Positions 8,816 through 16,970 of a DNA stretch of 34,516 nucleotides are shown here, piece by piece. Every line of letters starts with the position of its first letter. Within the stretch, counting starts at the first letter, position 1. Made by a program: the position numbers and the translations under genes. The DNA comes from Candidatus Zixiibacteriota bacterium (GTDB taxonomy: Bacteria > Zixibacteria > MSB-5A5 > GN15 > FEB-12). The notes below the pieces were generated by a model. That model was given only the letters and a program-made list of their open reading frames with translations. It made no database searches and had not been told where the DNA came from. The DNA is taken from contig JAJRZL010000020.1 in NCBI GenBank assembly GCA_024275255.1, forward strand, positions 1-34,516, read 5' to 3'.

Positions 8816-10054
8816 TTGCCGATGCGATGGAAACAAGGAATTGGTGTTACGATAGTCCTGCTGTTATTGTTGACCGCAGTGGTTTGTCAGGCAGGTTCTT
8901 CATCGCACAAATCGCAGGCACGGCAGAACATAAAGGAATCAAATATGGCTATGTATACAATGTTATTTGCTGATTACCAGCATAGCTCATTTCAAAAGCA
9001 AAAAACAACTATCGTTGGTGAACAGGTATGGTTTACACCTAATAGCGACACGACCCATAAAAGCCCGCCTACTGCCATACTGTTATCTTCACAGGGATTG
9101 ACCGTGCAATACAACGATAGACTGGAACAAATGAATTACGATGGGAAGATTGTCTGGGAAATGGAGCGTGACCCGGGGCTTGATATCTTTATCCATAACG
9201 ACGGAATTTTTTACCGCAGTACCGGAAGACGACTGGCGGCGGTTGATTTTGAAAAAAATACGATTCTCGATGCCATGCATATTATGACCAGCTCCCGGCG
9301 CGGGTTTTTCTTTCTTGTTCTGCCAAGAGATAACCAACGCTACTTAGTGCAGACATTCAACCGTGCACCCGAACCGGAACCGAATGTCCCCGACGAACAG
9401 GATAACTACAATCTCGTGATGATGGGACCATCAGGTGATGAGTGGTTGCACGAGTTTGAAGGTGAGGTGTTGCCCGGGCTGGTAACACATGATGGCAAGA
9501 AGGTAATTTTACTTAACGATAACAGCGAGGTACTGTCATTTGATACCGATTCCGGGAAAAAGCTGGATTCGTTTTCGTTTCTGGGAATGCAGTTTTTACA
9601 GGCAAGTTTAGACAGGAGTGATAATCTTGTGGTAGCAATGCTCAATCAGGAGAAAAAACAAGTCCTTGCCTGTATTACAACGTCCGATGGGAAAACAATC
9701 TGGGAAATATCATTCCCTGATGATGGGTCACACCCGTTCCGCCAGCCTCCTGCTATCGGTAATGATAATCAGGTGTACTATATCACAAATGATACGTTGT
9801 ATGTAATCAGGGAAGGTGAACTTGTCTGGAGATTCCCTGTTCCACAGGCATCGTTTTATCAATATGTAACGGTGCTGTCGGATAACAGTGTATTACTCGG
9901 TGCGTCGAATACGCTTATTCATCTTGATGCCGAAGGTGAAGTATTGGTTTCGGTCGCTCTGGAAGACAGTGGAGAGCTGACCACCCCGCCCGTTGTCGAT
10001 GATAAAGGACGGTGTTATGTCGGGAGCGGAGCCGGAATATATTGTTTTAAGTAG
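8816..10054 (+). CDS. Exported PQQ/WD40-like beta-propeller protein; candidate immunity protein
   Basis: A hydrophobic signal peptide (about residues 8-26, probable cleavage after CQA) is followed by a domain of repeated four-strand blades. Blade marks include DGKIVWE, GELVWRF and DGKTIWE, typical of PQQ-binding-like or WD40-like propellers; the last blade ends in GAGIYCF. The protein would act in the periplasm. It starts 5 bases after the zincin gene. The ribosome site GGAGGT at 8801-8806 fits the TTG at 8816 best (9-base gap); an ATG at 8822 is the alternative and gives a cleaner signal peptide. Its location and compartment suit an immunity protein that blocks the neighbouring protease, or an accessory factor. 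This role is inference from context only. Fold assignment is firm to moderate. Confidence 0.75.
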   Translation: MPMRWKQGIGVTIVLLLLLTAVVCQAGSSSHKSQARQNIKESNMAMYTMLFADYQHSSFQKQKTTIVGEQVWFTPNSDTTHKSPPTAILLSSQGLTVQYNDRLEQMNYDGKIVWEMERDPGLDIFIHNDGIFYRSTGRRLAAVDFEKNTILDAMHIMTSSRRGFFFLVLPRDNQRYLVQTFNRAPEPEPNVPDEQDNYNLVMMGPSGDEWLHEFEGEVLPGLVTHDGKKVILLNDNSEVLSFDTDSGKKLDSFSFLGMQFLQASLDRSDNLVVAMLNQEKKQVLACITTSDGKTIWEISFPDDGSHPFRQPPAIGNDNQVYYITNDTLYVIREGELVWRFPVPQASFYQYVTVLSDNSVLLGASNTLIHLDAEGEVLVSVALEDSGELTTPPVVDDKGRCYVGSGAGIYCFK

Positions 10055-10105
10055 TTGTGGCATACATTTATAATAGAGAGTATTTCCAAAAGGATATAGT
10101 ATGTT

Positions 10106-10537
10106 ATGAGTCCGTATAATAACCAGTTTCGGATAGAGCTTCCCGAGGGCTGGGAGGATCAGACAGTACATTACTTTATGGGTCCCCTCGACAGTGGAGT
10201 GCAGCACAGCCTGACCCTCTTTATTGATCGCCGACCATCGACATCAGATGTGCAGGAATATGCCCGGGAGCGAATTGCACAGACACTGGAGATAATGCCG
10301 GGGATGGAGGTCATTAAAGAGGAAGGAAAAACATTACACGGAGATATGGAAGCCTATGAAGCAGTTTGCAAGTGGATTCCCCCGGGAGGAAGTCCCACAT
10401 ACCGGAAGCTCGTGTATATTATAAAAGATAAGACTGCATATACGTTTACGGGTGATTTTTCCAAGCGGACACTGAAAACCCGTGGAGTACAGATGGACAG
10501 CATGATTGAAGGGTTTACCCCCGGAACGAACGAGTAA
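10106..10537 (+). CDS. DUF1795 (DcrB/Eag-like) T6SS effector chaperone
   Basis: The 143-residue cytoplasmic protein has the DUF1795 pattern: an opening FRIELPEGWED, a central LTLFIDRR strand, and a late YRKLVYIIKDKTAYTFTGD stretch. Eag chaperones of this family bind the transmembrane helices of T6SS effectors and load them onto the VgrG spike. It stands immediately before a TTR/Ig adaptor and a large protein with hydrophobic helices, the context expected for such a chaperone. AAGGA about 12 bases upstream serves the ATG at 10106; an earlier ATG at 10101 stops after two codons and overlaps this start. Confidence 0.78.
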   Translation: MSPYNNQFRIELPEGWEDQTVHYFMGPLDSGVQHSLTLFIDRRPSTSDVQEYARERIAQTLEIMPGMEVIKEEGKTLHGDMEAYEAVCKWIPPGGSPTYRKLVYIIKDKTAYTFTGDFSKRTLKTRGVQMDSMIEGFTPGTNE

Positions 10538-10555
10538 GAGATATACGGGATAATA

Positions 10556-11431
10556 ATGAATCTGACATTCAATAAATCAACAGACTCAGAACACAAAGAA
10601 GAACTGGAATCGGAACTGGTAACTGTTGCCTGGTTATCCGGCAGTGCCCCGGCAGGGGGAACGGTAAAGTTTGAGGTGGTCACGGAGTTTGTCGGCAATG
10701 GAGCCAAAATAAAAGTAACCGGAAAGAGTGAAAACGGGAAAAAACTGGGAAAAATAAAAGATGTTATCCGTAATAATAAGTATGTAGGTACATTTACCGT
10801 TCCTGCTAATATTAAGCTGGATGACAAGGTGTATTTCGAGGTGTCGCTCCCCAAGGTTGGTCTCTCCGGAGAATCGGAACGTATCCCCGCTGCTCCGCCG
10901 GTTCTGGTCAATAATATGAAATGGAGTGCAAACGAAGCTCGTCGGGGAGATGTGTTAACCCTTTCGGCATTTATTGACGGGGTACATGATGAAACGGAAG
11001 TGACCTTGACCATATATGAGTATGATAATGACAACGCCCATGACAAAATCGTTTCATTACCGGGTATTGTGAAAGACGGTCGGGTGGAAATCAAATGGGA
11101 ATATGAGTATCACGAAGATACCGACGAAATCCCCACCGAGGAAGAGATGAACAAGTATGGCAAGCATTATAACCCACCGGAATATTTCTTTACGATTACT
11201 GTTGGGGATGACGAGTTCGGAAGAAACCAGGAGTCGGGGTTATTGAAGTTTAAGGACTGGCTCGCAATTTCTCTTCGTAACGATGCCGGAGAGGCGATAA
11301 AAAACGAACGATACGTGCTGACTCTGCCGGACGGTACGACGCGAGAGGGAAAACTTGATAATAACGGATTTGCAAAAGTAGAAGATATCGGTCCCGGAAA
11401 CTGTGAAATTGATTTTCCGGATATGTCATGA
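10556..11431 (+). CDS. Stand-alone Ig/TTR-like T6SS cargo adaptor, paralogue of the PAAR C-terminus
   Basis: The 291-residue protein has an N-terminal beta-rich domain (about 15-110), an Ig-like domain (about 120-225) and a C-terminal transthyretin-like domain (about 232-290). The last two align along their length with residues 198-360 of the PAAR protein. Shared anchors are a W followed by EA and GD, TLSA, an IY strand, VE-x-x-W, a Y-x-x-P/S-x-Y-(Y/F)-F block, then D-x-(I/L)-x-I, a P-(N/D)-G-x-x-RE stretch, LD-x-x-G and KVE. It has no PAAR domain or signal peptide. Lying 18 bases after the chaperone gene and 43 before the large membrane effector candidate, it probably links that effector to the spike. 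The function is inferred; the homology is seen directly. Confidence 0.75.
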   Translation: MNLTFNKSTDSEHKEELESELVTVAWLSGSAPAGGTVKFEVVTEFVGNGAKIKVTGKSENGKKLGKIKDVIRNNKYVGTFTVPANIKLDDKVYFEVSLPKVGLSGESERIPAAPPVLVNNMKWSANEARRGDVLTLSAFIDGVHDETEVTLTIYEYDNDNAHDKIVSLPGIVKDGRVEIKWEYEYHEDTDEIPTEEEMNKYGKHYNPPEYFFTITVGDDEFGRNQESGLLKFKDWLAISLRNDAGEAIKNERYVLTLPDGTTREGKLDNNGFAKVEDIGPGNCEIDFPDMS

Positions 11432-11474
11432 TTACAAGGATGACAAAACCAGCTCTGCGAGGTAAGAGTTACGT

Positions 11475-13739
11475 ATGACTGCCGGTGCCGCACTAAAGAC
11501 AAAAGTCAAAAGCGGAAGAAAGCACGCTATCAGTGTTGTTAAATTCGTTGTAAAAGAATACACGGATGACACCAACGACAAGTCATCGGCACAGTGGCCC
11601 CAGACAGATAAATCCGCAGAGCGATGGATATACGTGTTTTCGGTCGAGTCGTGGGGGGTGCGTTTATGTTCCGAGGCAAAAGTTGAAGGCAGTCAGAAGT
11701 ATAAACTTGTTGACTGGAAAACAAAAAAATGGGCTGGCAAGAACAAACGCGAACCAAGTAAAACCGTCAGTGAATTTTCAGTCAGAACCCCGGTTGGGGG
11801 ACCGGATGAAACCGGGATTTTTGTTGTACTCTCACCGATTCAGTTGCCGCGAGTGCGTATCGATCAGTATGTCGGCAGTAACGCATCGAACCCCAAAGCG
11901 GCGAAACTGGTTCGTCGAAGAGGGACGAAAATCAAAATCGGCGATACGGCTGTCCGTGATGAGCAAAGCGGTCTTACTACTGTCTATGTCCGCGAGCCAA
12001 TCACCATTGCCGACAAGCTTGCGGCGGAGTTTGCCATTGCCTGCCGGGAATATCGAAAACATCTCGAAAAAGATATCGAAGAGTACAATCTCGCATCGGC
12101 GGCACTCAGCGCATTGAAAGAAGTGCTCAAGCATGAGGATGATTTCGTGTCAGATGGCAAGTTCAACCAGAACGCCGCTCAGAAGGTAATAACCGATTTT
12201 GATAAAAAAACATCCCACCTGAAAAATAAACGTGAGAAGCTTGGTAAACGGTTTGCAAGTGCAACCGGCTGTTCGGAATACGATGAAGCCTTGAAGGATT
12301 ACGATGGGGATAACGCCCTGGAAGATGAGCGTATCCGTATCCGTGCACGCCATGCCGCCAATAAAATGCAGTCGGCAGCTACCCGGGCATTGATGGAACG
12401 CGAAGTCAAAGACGATTACTCATGGATTAATAGATACCTGTTTTCCGAGACCTTGTTTAACAGTATGCGGAAGATGAATACACTGGTAGCCGAGTTTGGT
12501 GATATCCTGGGTGAATACGGGAATATATTCATATCCGTGAGAGGGCATAAGAGTTTCCTGCTTATGCTTGAAAAAACAGTGTTGTATCGAGTCGGGTTTA
12601 ATATCGCGGCGTTTCGGGTTTCTTACCCGGTGGGGACTATTACGGTCACGACCTATGATGTCAAACGTATGGCAACCAACCCGACCTTTTCAGGGAAGCT
12701 TGCCGGGAAAGCGCAGCGGCTCCTGATTGCATTTGAAGTGTTGAATTTGGCAATGGCGTGGGATGCCTTTTCCAAAAAATCAAAAAAAGAACTTTCCGAC
12801 TACGCCGGACCAACTGGTTCCCTGTGCGATTTAGCTGGAGCGGTCGGTTCGCGTGTGGCAACAGTTATTGAAAAATCGGAACGTGAGCTGGCGGCATCGT
12901 TGGGAAAAGAAGTGTACAAGGAAAGCGATAAGTTGGTGGTGCTTACCCGGGTGATGGCGGTGATTGGCATTGTCGGTGGTATATGTGATATGGTGGAAGC
13001 TCGCTCAGGAGCTTTGGATGCGGCTAAGACACTTCAATACGAGCGTATTATCGGCTATTCGGCAATGTATCTTGGAGCAGCGCTCGGAGTACATGCTGCC
13101 GGGATGTCGTTGGCAGGGGCTGCCGGAGCCGGACCGGTAGGGCTTATAGCTATCGGCTTGGTGTTGCTTGGCGTTCTTATTATTTACTGGTTTCAGGAAA
13201 GTGACCTGGAAACATGGCTGCGGAACAGTCAGTGGGGGGATAGATATACCGGTAAAAACAGGATAGAGCAGCTCCAGGAACTTGATTATATCCTCGCACG
13301 GTTCCAGCCGTCACTTGAGTACATGGATTTGAAAAGTGCCGGATGGGGCGGTTGGATTGGCAGTATGTTACGGGTCACTATCAACCCCGGTTTTGTCAAT
13401 GCGAAGTCGAAGTTTCATGTCGAAGTACAGGCGTGGTGTATAGTTGGTTCGTTTGGCTCTATTGATAAAGAGGATGTGATTACTATTGATAAACGAGTAG
13501 TGGCAGTGAAAATAGGCAAGGATGGCAAACCAAAACCAATTTCGTTTGATATTAATCTTGCCAGCAATCCCGCATTGATTAAATTAAAGGCTGCCGGTTT
13601 CAAACAACGAATCAGGGTTTATGCGCAGCTACAACTTGACGATAAACGGAATGTGCCGAAAAAGGACCGTGCGTGGTGGTGGTTCTTTTTCGATCATGGA
13701 GAAAAGAAATTTAAAGTGACGAATTTTAAGTTCGATTAG
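11475..13739 (+). CDS. Candidate T6SS membrane-active (VasX-like) effector
   Basis: The 754-residue protein has no signal peptide. Residues 1-170 are beta-rich and 175-290 are charged and helical (coiled-coil-like). Hydrophobic segments occur near 490-505 and over about 530-573, the latter a Gly/Ala-rich run ending in GVLIIYWF. It is followed by SDLETWLRNSQWG, which resembles the segment after the membrane helices in VasX/BTH_I2691-like colicin-type effectors. A C-terminal beta domain (about 620-754) ends the protein. An Eag-like chaperone and a TTR adaptor lie directly upstream, so delivery by the T6SS and pore formation in the target membrane is the most likely role (inference). No enzymatic motif is visible. 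GAGGTAAG upstream supports the ATG. No obvious immunity gene follows before the promoter of clpV. Confidence 0.65.
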   Translation: MTAGAALKTKVKSGRKHAISVVKFVVKEYTDDTNDKSSAQWPQTDKSAERWIYVFSVESWGVRLCSEAKVEGSQKYKLVDWKTKKWAGKNKREPSKTVSEFSVRTPVGGPDETGIFVVLSPIQLPRVRIDQYVGSNASNPKAAKLVRRRGTKIKIGDTAVRDEQSGLTTVYVREPITIADKLAAEFAIACREYRKHLEKDIEEYNLASAALSALKEVLKHEDDFVSDGKFNQNAAQKVITDFDKKTSHLKNKREKLGKRFASATGCSEYDEALKDYDGDNALEDERIRIRARHAANKMQSAATRALMEREVKDDYSWINRYLFSETLFNSMRKMNTLVAEFGDILGEYGNIFISVRGHKSFLLMLEKTVLYRVGFNIAAFRVSYPVGTITVTTYDVKRMATNPTFSGKLAGKAQRLLIAFEVLNLAMAWDAFSKKSKKELSDYAGPTGSLCDLAGAVGSRVATVIEKSERELAASLGKEVYKESDKLVVLTRVMAVIGIVGGICDMVEARSGALDAAKTLQYERIIGYSAMYLGAALGVHAAGMSLAGAAGAGPVGLIAIGLVLLGVLIIYWFQESDLETWLRNSQWGDRYTGKNRIEQLQELDYILARFQPSLEYMDLKSAGWGGWIGSMLRVTINPGFVNAKSKFHVEVQAWCIVGSFGSIDKEDVITIDKRVVAVKIGKDGKPKPISFDINLASNPALIKLKAAGFKQRIRVYAQLQLDDKRNVPKKDRAWWWFFFDHGEKKFKVTNFKFD

Positions 13740-13802
13740 AACAATATGACTTAAAATAAGTTGCTTATGAGCATACGAGCTAAAAACGTAAAGACAAACA
13801 AC

Positions 13803-13831
13803 TTGACAAAAAGTAAAGAACAGGATTTAAT
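13803..13831 (+). promoter_or_regulatory. Predicted sigma-70 promoter of the T6SS core operon
   Basis: TTGACA (13803-13808, perfect -35) is followed by a 17-base spacer and TTTAAT (13826-13831, five of six -10 positions). Transcription would begin near 13838, leaving a leader of about 94 bases before clpV. The leader contains an imperfect hairpin (13857-13882) with no T-run. This suggests the core operon can be transcribed separately from the cargo block. Confidence 0.6.
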
Positions 13832-13931
13832 AATAGCTTTAGGGAAATTGGTCACATGTTGTGCATACTTCAAGATGCAACAATACCAAGCCAATTGAGC
13901 AGGAGCATTAAACGGGAAAGTGTAGTCACGG

Positions 13932-15386
13932 ATGGACATTGCCAGTTATTCTTCTGATTCACGGGCTGTCATAAAAATAGCAAAAGAGGTGGCGGTGGAA
14001 TTTCGTCACCCGGAAATCACAATCGAGCACCTGCTGGTTGCAGTGGTTCGGCATGAAGGGTCCGAAGTAGAGTCAATTCTCAACCAGCTTGGGAAAAGCC
14101 CGAATGTTGTTGCTTCGATTGTGGAAGCATTCTTAAAAGACCAGTCGAGTCGTTCGCGTCCCAAGGAAAACCTGAATGCCGCCCCGGAAGTGCAGATGGT
14201 TCTGGAGGAGGCAATTGAAGAGAAAAACAAGCTCTATGACCCCTTAGTGGAACCGGAGCATATCTTGATTGCTATTTTCGACCCGAAATCTGCCTTGTCT
14301 CCCTATGTTCGTGAAAAGATTGATATTACCAAGGAAGATATTTACAAAGCAATTGCCGACAGCAAATCAGTCGAAGAAATTACCGGCACGGTATCGACAA
14401 CGGAAGGAAAAGGCGCACCAGCCGAAGGAACAAAAAAAGTTTCCGGGACATTGCGTTACTGTGTGGATATGACAAACCAGGCGGCAGCCGGTGAGTTTGA
14501 TCCTATGATTGGCAGGGAAGAGGAGGTCCAGCAGGTGATTCAAATTCTGCTTCGGCGTCGTAAAAACTCGCCCGTACTTGTCGGCGGTGCCGGGGTGGGG
14601 AAATCTGCTATTGTCGAGGGGTTTGCCCAGGCGATTGTGGAAAAGCGGGTTCCCAAGACTTTGCAGGATGTGAAAGTCATGGAAGTCGATATGGGCTCCC
14701 TTGTTGCCGGTGCAAAGTATAAAGGGGAGTTCGAGGAACGATTCAAGACTCTTATCGGAGAAGTAGTGAAATCCGGTGGGAAGATTATCCTGTTTATCGA
14801 CGAGGTCCATACTATCATGGGAACCGGTGGTGGTGGAGGAATGGATGCCGCAAACCTTATCAAACCTGCTCTTGCCCGGGGACAGATTCGTTTGATTGGT
14901 GCTACAACAGAAGAAGAGTTTACCAAGTATCTTGAAAAAGACAAAGCCCTTATCCGACGGTTTGAAAAAGTCAAAGTGGAAGAGCCGTCGTTTAATGAAG
15001 CTGTCCGTATTGTCAAGGGAGTACTCCCGAAATATGAAGAACATCACAAGATAACCTATACGGAAGAAGCTATTGTCGGTTCGGTAAAATTCGCCAAGCG
15101 GTATCTCAGTGAGCGTAATTTGCCGGATATTGCTCTGGATATTGTCGATGAAGCTGCCAGTGAGTTTTGTGTGAAAGAGGAAACAGCCAAACGGCTGTTG
15201 CCGGGACTTCAGGAGCAGATAAAAGAAATTGAAAAACTGTTGGCAGCATGTGACGGCAAGGATACTGACAAAAGCCCCGAAGAGTTTCGCAAACTGAAAG
15301 AAGCCTACGACGAATTTACACGAAAGGTGGAACGAATCCATGACCTTTGGGGGCACAGGCTTGAAGTTGCAGGGAGTATGCAATGA
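13932..15386 (+). CDS. clpV: ClpV/ClpB-type AAA+ ATPase, N-terminal half (N domain, D1 and first part of M domain)
   Basis: The 484 residues contain the Clp N domain (about 1-145, two helical repeats), the D1 AAA+ module with Walker A GGAGVGKS (218-225), Walker B FIDE (D290, E291), a sensor region GATTEEEF and an arginine-finger stretch ALIRRFEKV. The start of the coiled M domain follows and ends with GSMQ. ClpV disassembles the contracted TssB/TssC sheath. Normal ClpV is one polypeptide of about 850-900 residues; here the D2 half is the next gene, in another frame, with a 4-base ATGA overlap. Both halves are intact, so this is either a true two-subunit ClpV or a single-base sequence error. 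The upstream promoter and position beside tssB favour the T6SS role over housekeeping ClpB. Confidence 0.88.
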   Translation: MDIASYSSDSRAVIKIAKEVAVEFRHPEITIEHLLVAVVRHEGSEVESILNQLGKSPNVVASIVEAFLKDQSSRSRPKENLNAAPEVQMVLEEAIEEKNKLYDPLVEPEHILIAIFDPKSALSPYVREKIDITKEDIYKAIADSKSVEEITGTVSTTEGKGAPAEGTKKVSGTLRYCVDMTNQAAAGEFDPMIGREEEVQQVIQILLRRRKNSPVLVGGAGVGKSAIVEGFAQAIVEKRVPKTLQDVKVMEVDMGSLVAGAKYKGEFEERFKTLIGEVVKSGGKIILFIDEVHTIMGTGGGGGMDAANLIKPALARGQIRLIGATTEEEFTKYLEKDKALIRRFEKVKVEEPSFNEAVRIVKGVLPKYEEHHKITYTEEAIVGSVKFAKRYLSERNLPDIALDIVDEAASEFCVKEETAKRLLPGLQEQIKEIEKLLAACDGKDTDKSPEEFRKLKEAYDEFTRKVERIHDLWGHRLEVAGSMQ

Positions 15387-16489
15387 CACAATCAGAAATT
15401 CCCAACATCACAGAACTAAAAGCCGGATTTGAAGATAAGAAAAAACAGCTCGATGCCCTGGTATCGGTTGTCGAGAACCTGAATCCGGTAATTGATGAAG
15501 CAGATATTGCAGCTGTGGTTGCCCGTCGAACCGGTATTCCTCTTTCCAGGATGATGACTGCCGAAAAAGACAGGCTGGTCAATATGGAGGCATTTCTCTC
15601 GAAGAAAATTGTGGGGCAGGAAAAAGCCATCAAGGGAATTGCCAATGCTGTCCGAAAAGCCCGTGCCGGATTGAAACTGGCGCACCGTCCGGTAGGCTCG
15701 TTTCTCTTTCTGGGACCAACCGGGACCGGGAAAACATATTTGCCAAAGCTGCTTGCCGAATTTCTTTTTGATGACAAGAATGCTATGGTCCGGCTGGATA
15801 TGTCGGAATATATGGAGAAACATTCTGTCGCCAAAATGATTGGCGCTCCTCCCGGGTATGTCGGATATGAAGAGGGCGGGGTACTGACGGAAGCAGTTCG
15901 GAGGAAACCATATTCTATCGTGTTGTTCGATGAAGTGGAAAAGGCACATCCTGATGTATTCAATATCCTGCTTCAGTTACTTGATGACGGACGTTTGACC
16001 GACGGACAAAGCCGGACAGTTGATTTCTCCAACTGTATCGTTGTGCTCACCTCCAACTATGCCGCCGATAAGATTCTTGATGCCGACCGTGAAGGCAGGG
16101 AAGTTGATATGGATGAGGTGCGGCAGTTCCTGTTTACAAAGTTCCGGCCGGAATTTCTCAACAGGCTGAATGATATTATTATTTACCATACATTTACTCC
16201 CGAACAGGTGGAGACGATTGTCGGGCTGGAGTTTGAGCAGTTGGGTGCGATGCTGAAAGAGCAAAATATCACTGCGGAACTCAGCCCGGAAGCTCGTGCG
16301 AAACTGGCTCGTGATGGATATACGTTCGAGCTGGGGGCGCGTCCTATACAGCGGATTATCGAACGGGATATAATCAACAAGTTGTCGGTTGATATTATCA
16401 CGGGTAGTCTGGCAAAGGGTGATCATGTGCTCATTGATGTAAAGGACGATAGTTACGTATTTGTCAAACAAGAACAAACAGAGAATTAA
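15383..16489 (+). CDS. clpV: ClpV/ClpB-type AAA+ ATPase, C-terminal half (D2 module)
   Basis: The 368 residues start in the middle of the M domain and include the usual linker ARRTGIPLSRM. The D2 AAA+ module has Walker A GPTGTGKT (111-118), the pore-loop region GAPPGYVGYEEGG, Walker B VLFDEVEKAHPDV and a C-terminal small domain with ELGARPIQRIIERDI. All expected D2 parts are present. The ATG overlaps the stop of the preceding gene (ATGA at 15383-15386), a layout that normally couples translation. No slippery heptamer is seen just before the stop. The two products together have 852 residues, the size of one ClpV. It is followed 23 bases later by tssB. Confidence 0.88.
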   Translation: MTQSEIPNITELKAGFEDKKKQLDALVSVVENLNPVIDEADIAAVVARRTGIPLSRMMTAEKDRLVNMEAFLSKKIVGQEKAIKGIANAVRKARAGLKLAHRPVGSFLFLGPTGTGKTYLPKLLAEFLFDDKNAMVRLDMSEYMEKHSVAKMIGAPPGYVGYEEGGVLTEAVRRKPYSIVLFDEVEKAHPDVFNILLQLLDDGRLTDGQSRTVDFSNCIVVLTSNYAADKILDADREGREVDMDEVRQFLFTKFRPEFLNRLNDIIIYHTFTPEQVETIVGLEFEQLGAMLKEQNITAELSPEARAKLARDGYTFELGARPIQRIIERDIINKLSVDIITGSLAKGDHVLIDVKDDSYVFVKQEQTEN

Positions 16490-16512
16490 CATTATATACA
16501 GGAGAGCAGTAT

Positions 16513-16953
16513 ATGGCTAAGTTCATCCTTGGCGCTCGAGAAAAAGTTGTGAAAGATGACTCTATTCCGGTAGAGTTGTTGCCATCCAACAAGATTCTCT
16601 ATGCCACAAAACTCAACAACGATGAGGATGCCGATCCGACTCCCGTTGAGTGCAACAACCTGAAACAGGTGTTTGAAAAGTTTCGCCCCTCTTTTTCCGT
16701 TGACCTTGAGACAACGGAAGGAGAACCCGTCAATGCTGAATTCAAAATACGGGCGATGAAAGATTTTACGTCCAAAGAGCTTATCGAGCAGAACGAGTAT
16801 CTCCAAAAAGTCTATTACAGCAAGGAGATATTGATTGACCTGGATAAGCAGTTGAAAAAGAATAAAGCCCTGCAAAAGACGCTTCAGGACAAAGAGAAAA
16901 AAGAAGCGCTGTTGAAGGTGGCGAAGTATTACGTAGATTTATTGAGTGAATAA
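16513..16953 (+). CDS. tssB: T6SS contractile sheath small subunit TssB (VipA)
   Basis: The 146-residue protein matches TssB in length and layout. A short N-terminal beta region is followed by the recognisable NLKQVFEKFRPSFSVDL stretch (the family's L-x-x-F-x-P core), and the charged helical C-terminus interlocks with TssC. TssB and TssC polymerise into the sheath whose contraction drives the tube outward. Position directly before tssC is the universal arrangement. An AGGAGA ribosome site lies about 7 bases before the ATG. Confidence 0.93.
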   Translation: MAKFILGAREKVVKDDSIPVELLPSNKILYATKLNNDEDADPTPVECNNLKQVFEKFRPSFSVDLETTEGEPVNAEFKIRAMKDFTSKELIEQNEYLQKVYYSKEILIDLDKQLKKNKALQKTLQDKEKKEALLKVAKYYVDLLSE

Positions 16954-16970
16954 AAGCAAGGTAGGCATAT

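Noticed and set aside
10101-10109. Two-codon open frame overlapping the start of the DUF1795 gene
   Set aside because: Too short to support as a functional leader; the chance of such an ATG is high.
4194-13739. Cargo block as a recently inserted mobile island
   Set aside because: No integrase, transposase, tRNA or flanking direct repeat is visible, and base usage by eye is like that of the neighbours.
13848-13866. TTGG...TGC pattern before clpV resembling a sigma-54 promoter
   Set aside because: The GG and GC are 11 bases apart instead of 10, and a better sigma-70 promoter lies at 13803-13831.
13857-13882. Imperfect hairpin in the clpV leader as an attenuator
   Set aside because: It needs a bulge and has no T-run or coding leader, so there is not enough to call a regulatory element.
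14367-15389. Long open frame (340 codons) on the minus strand across clpV
   Set aside because: It is antisense to a clearly conserved ClpV sequence, and its translation has no recognisable domain.
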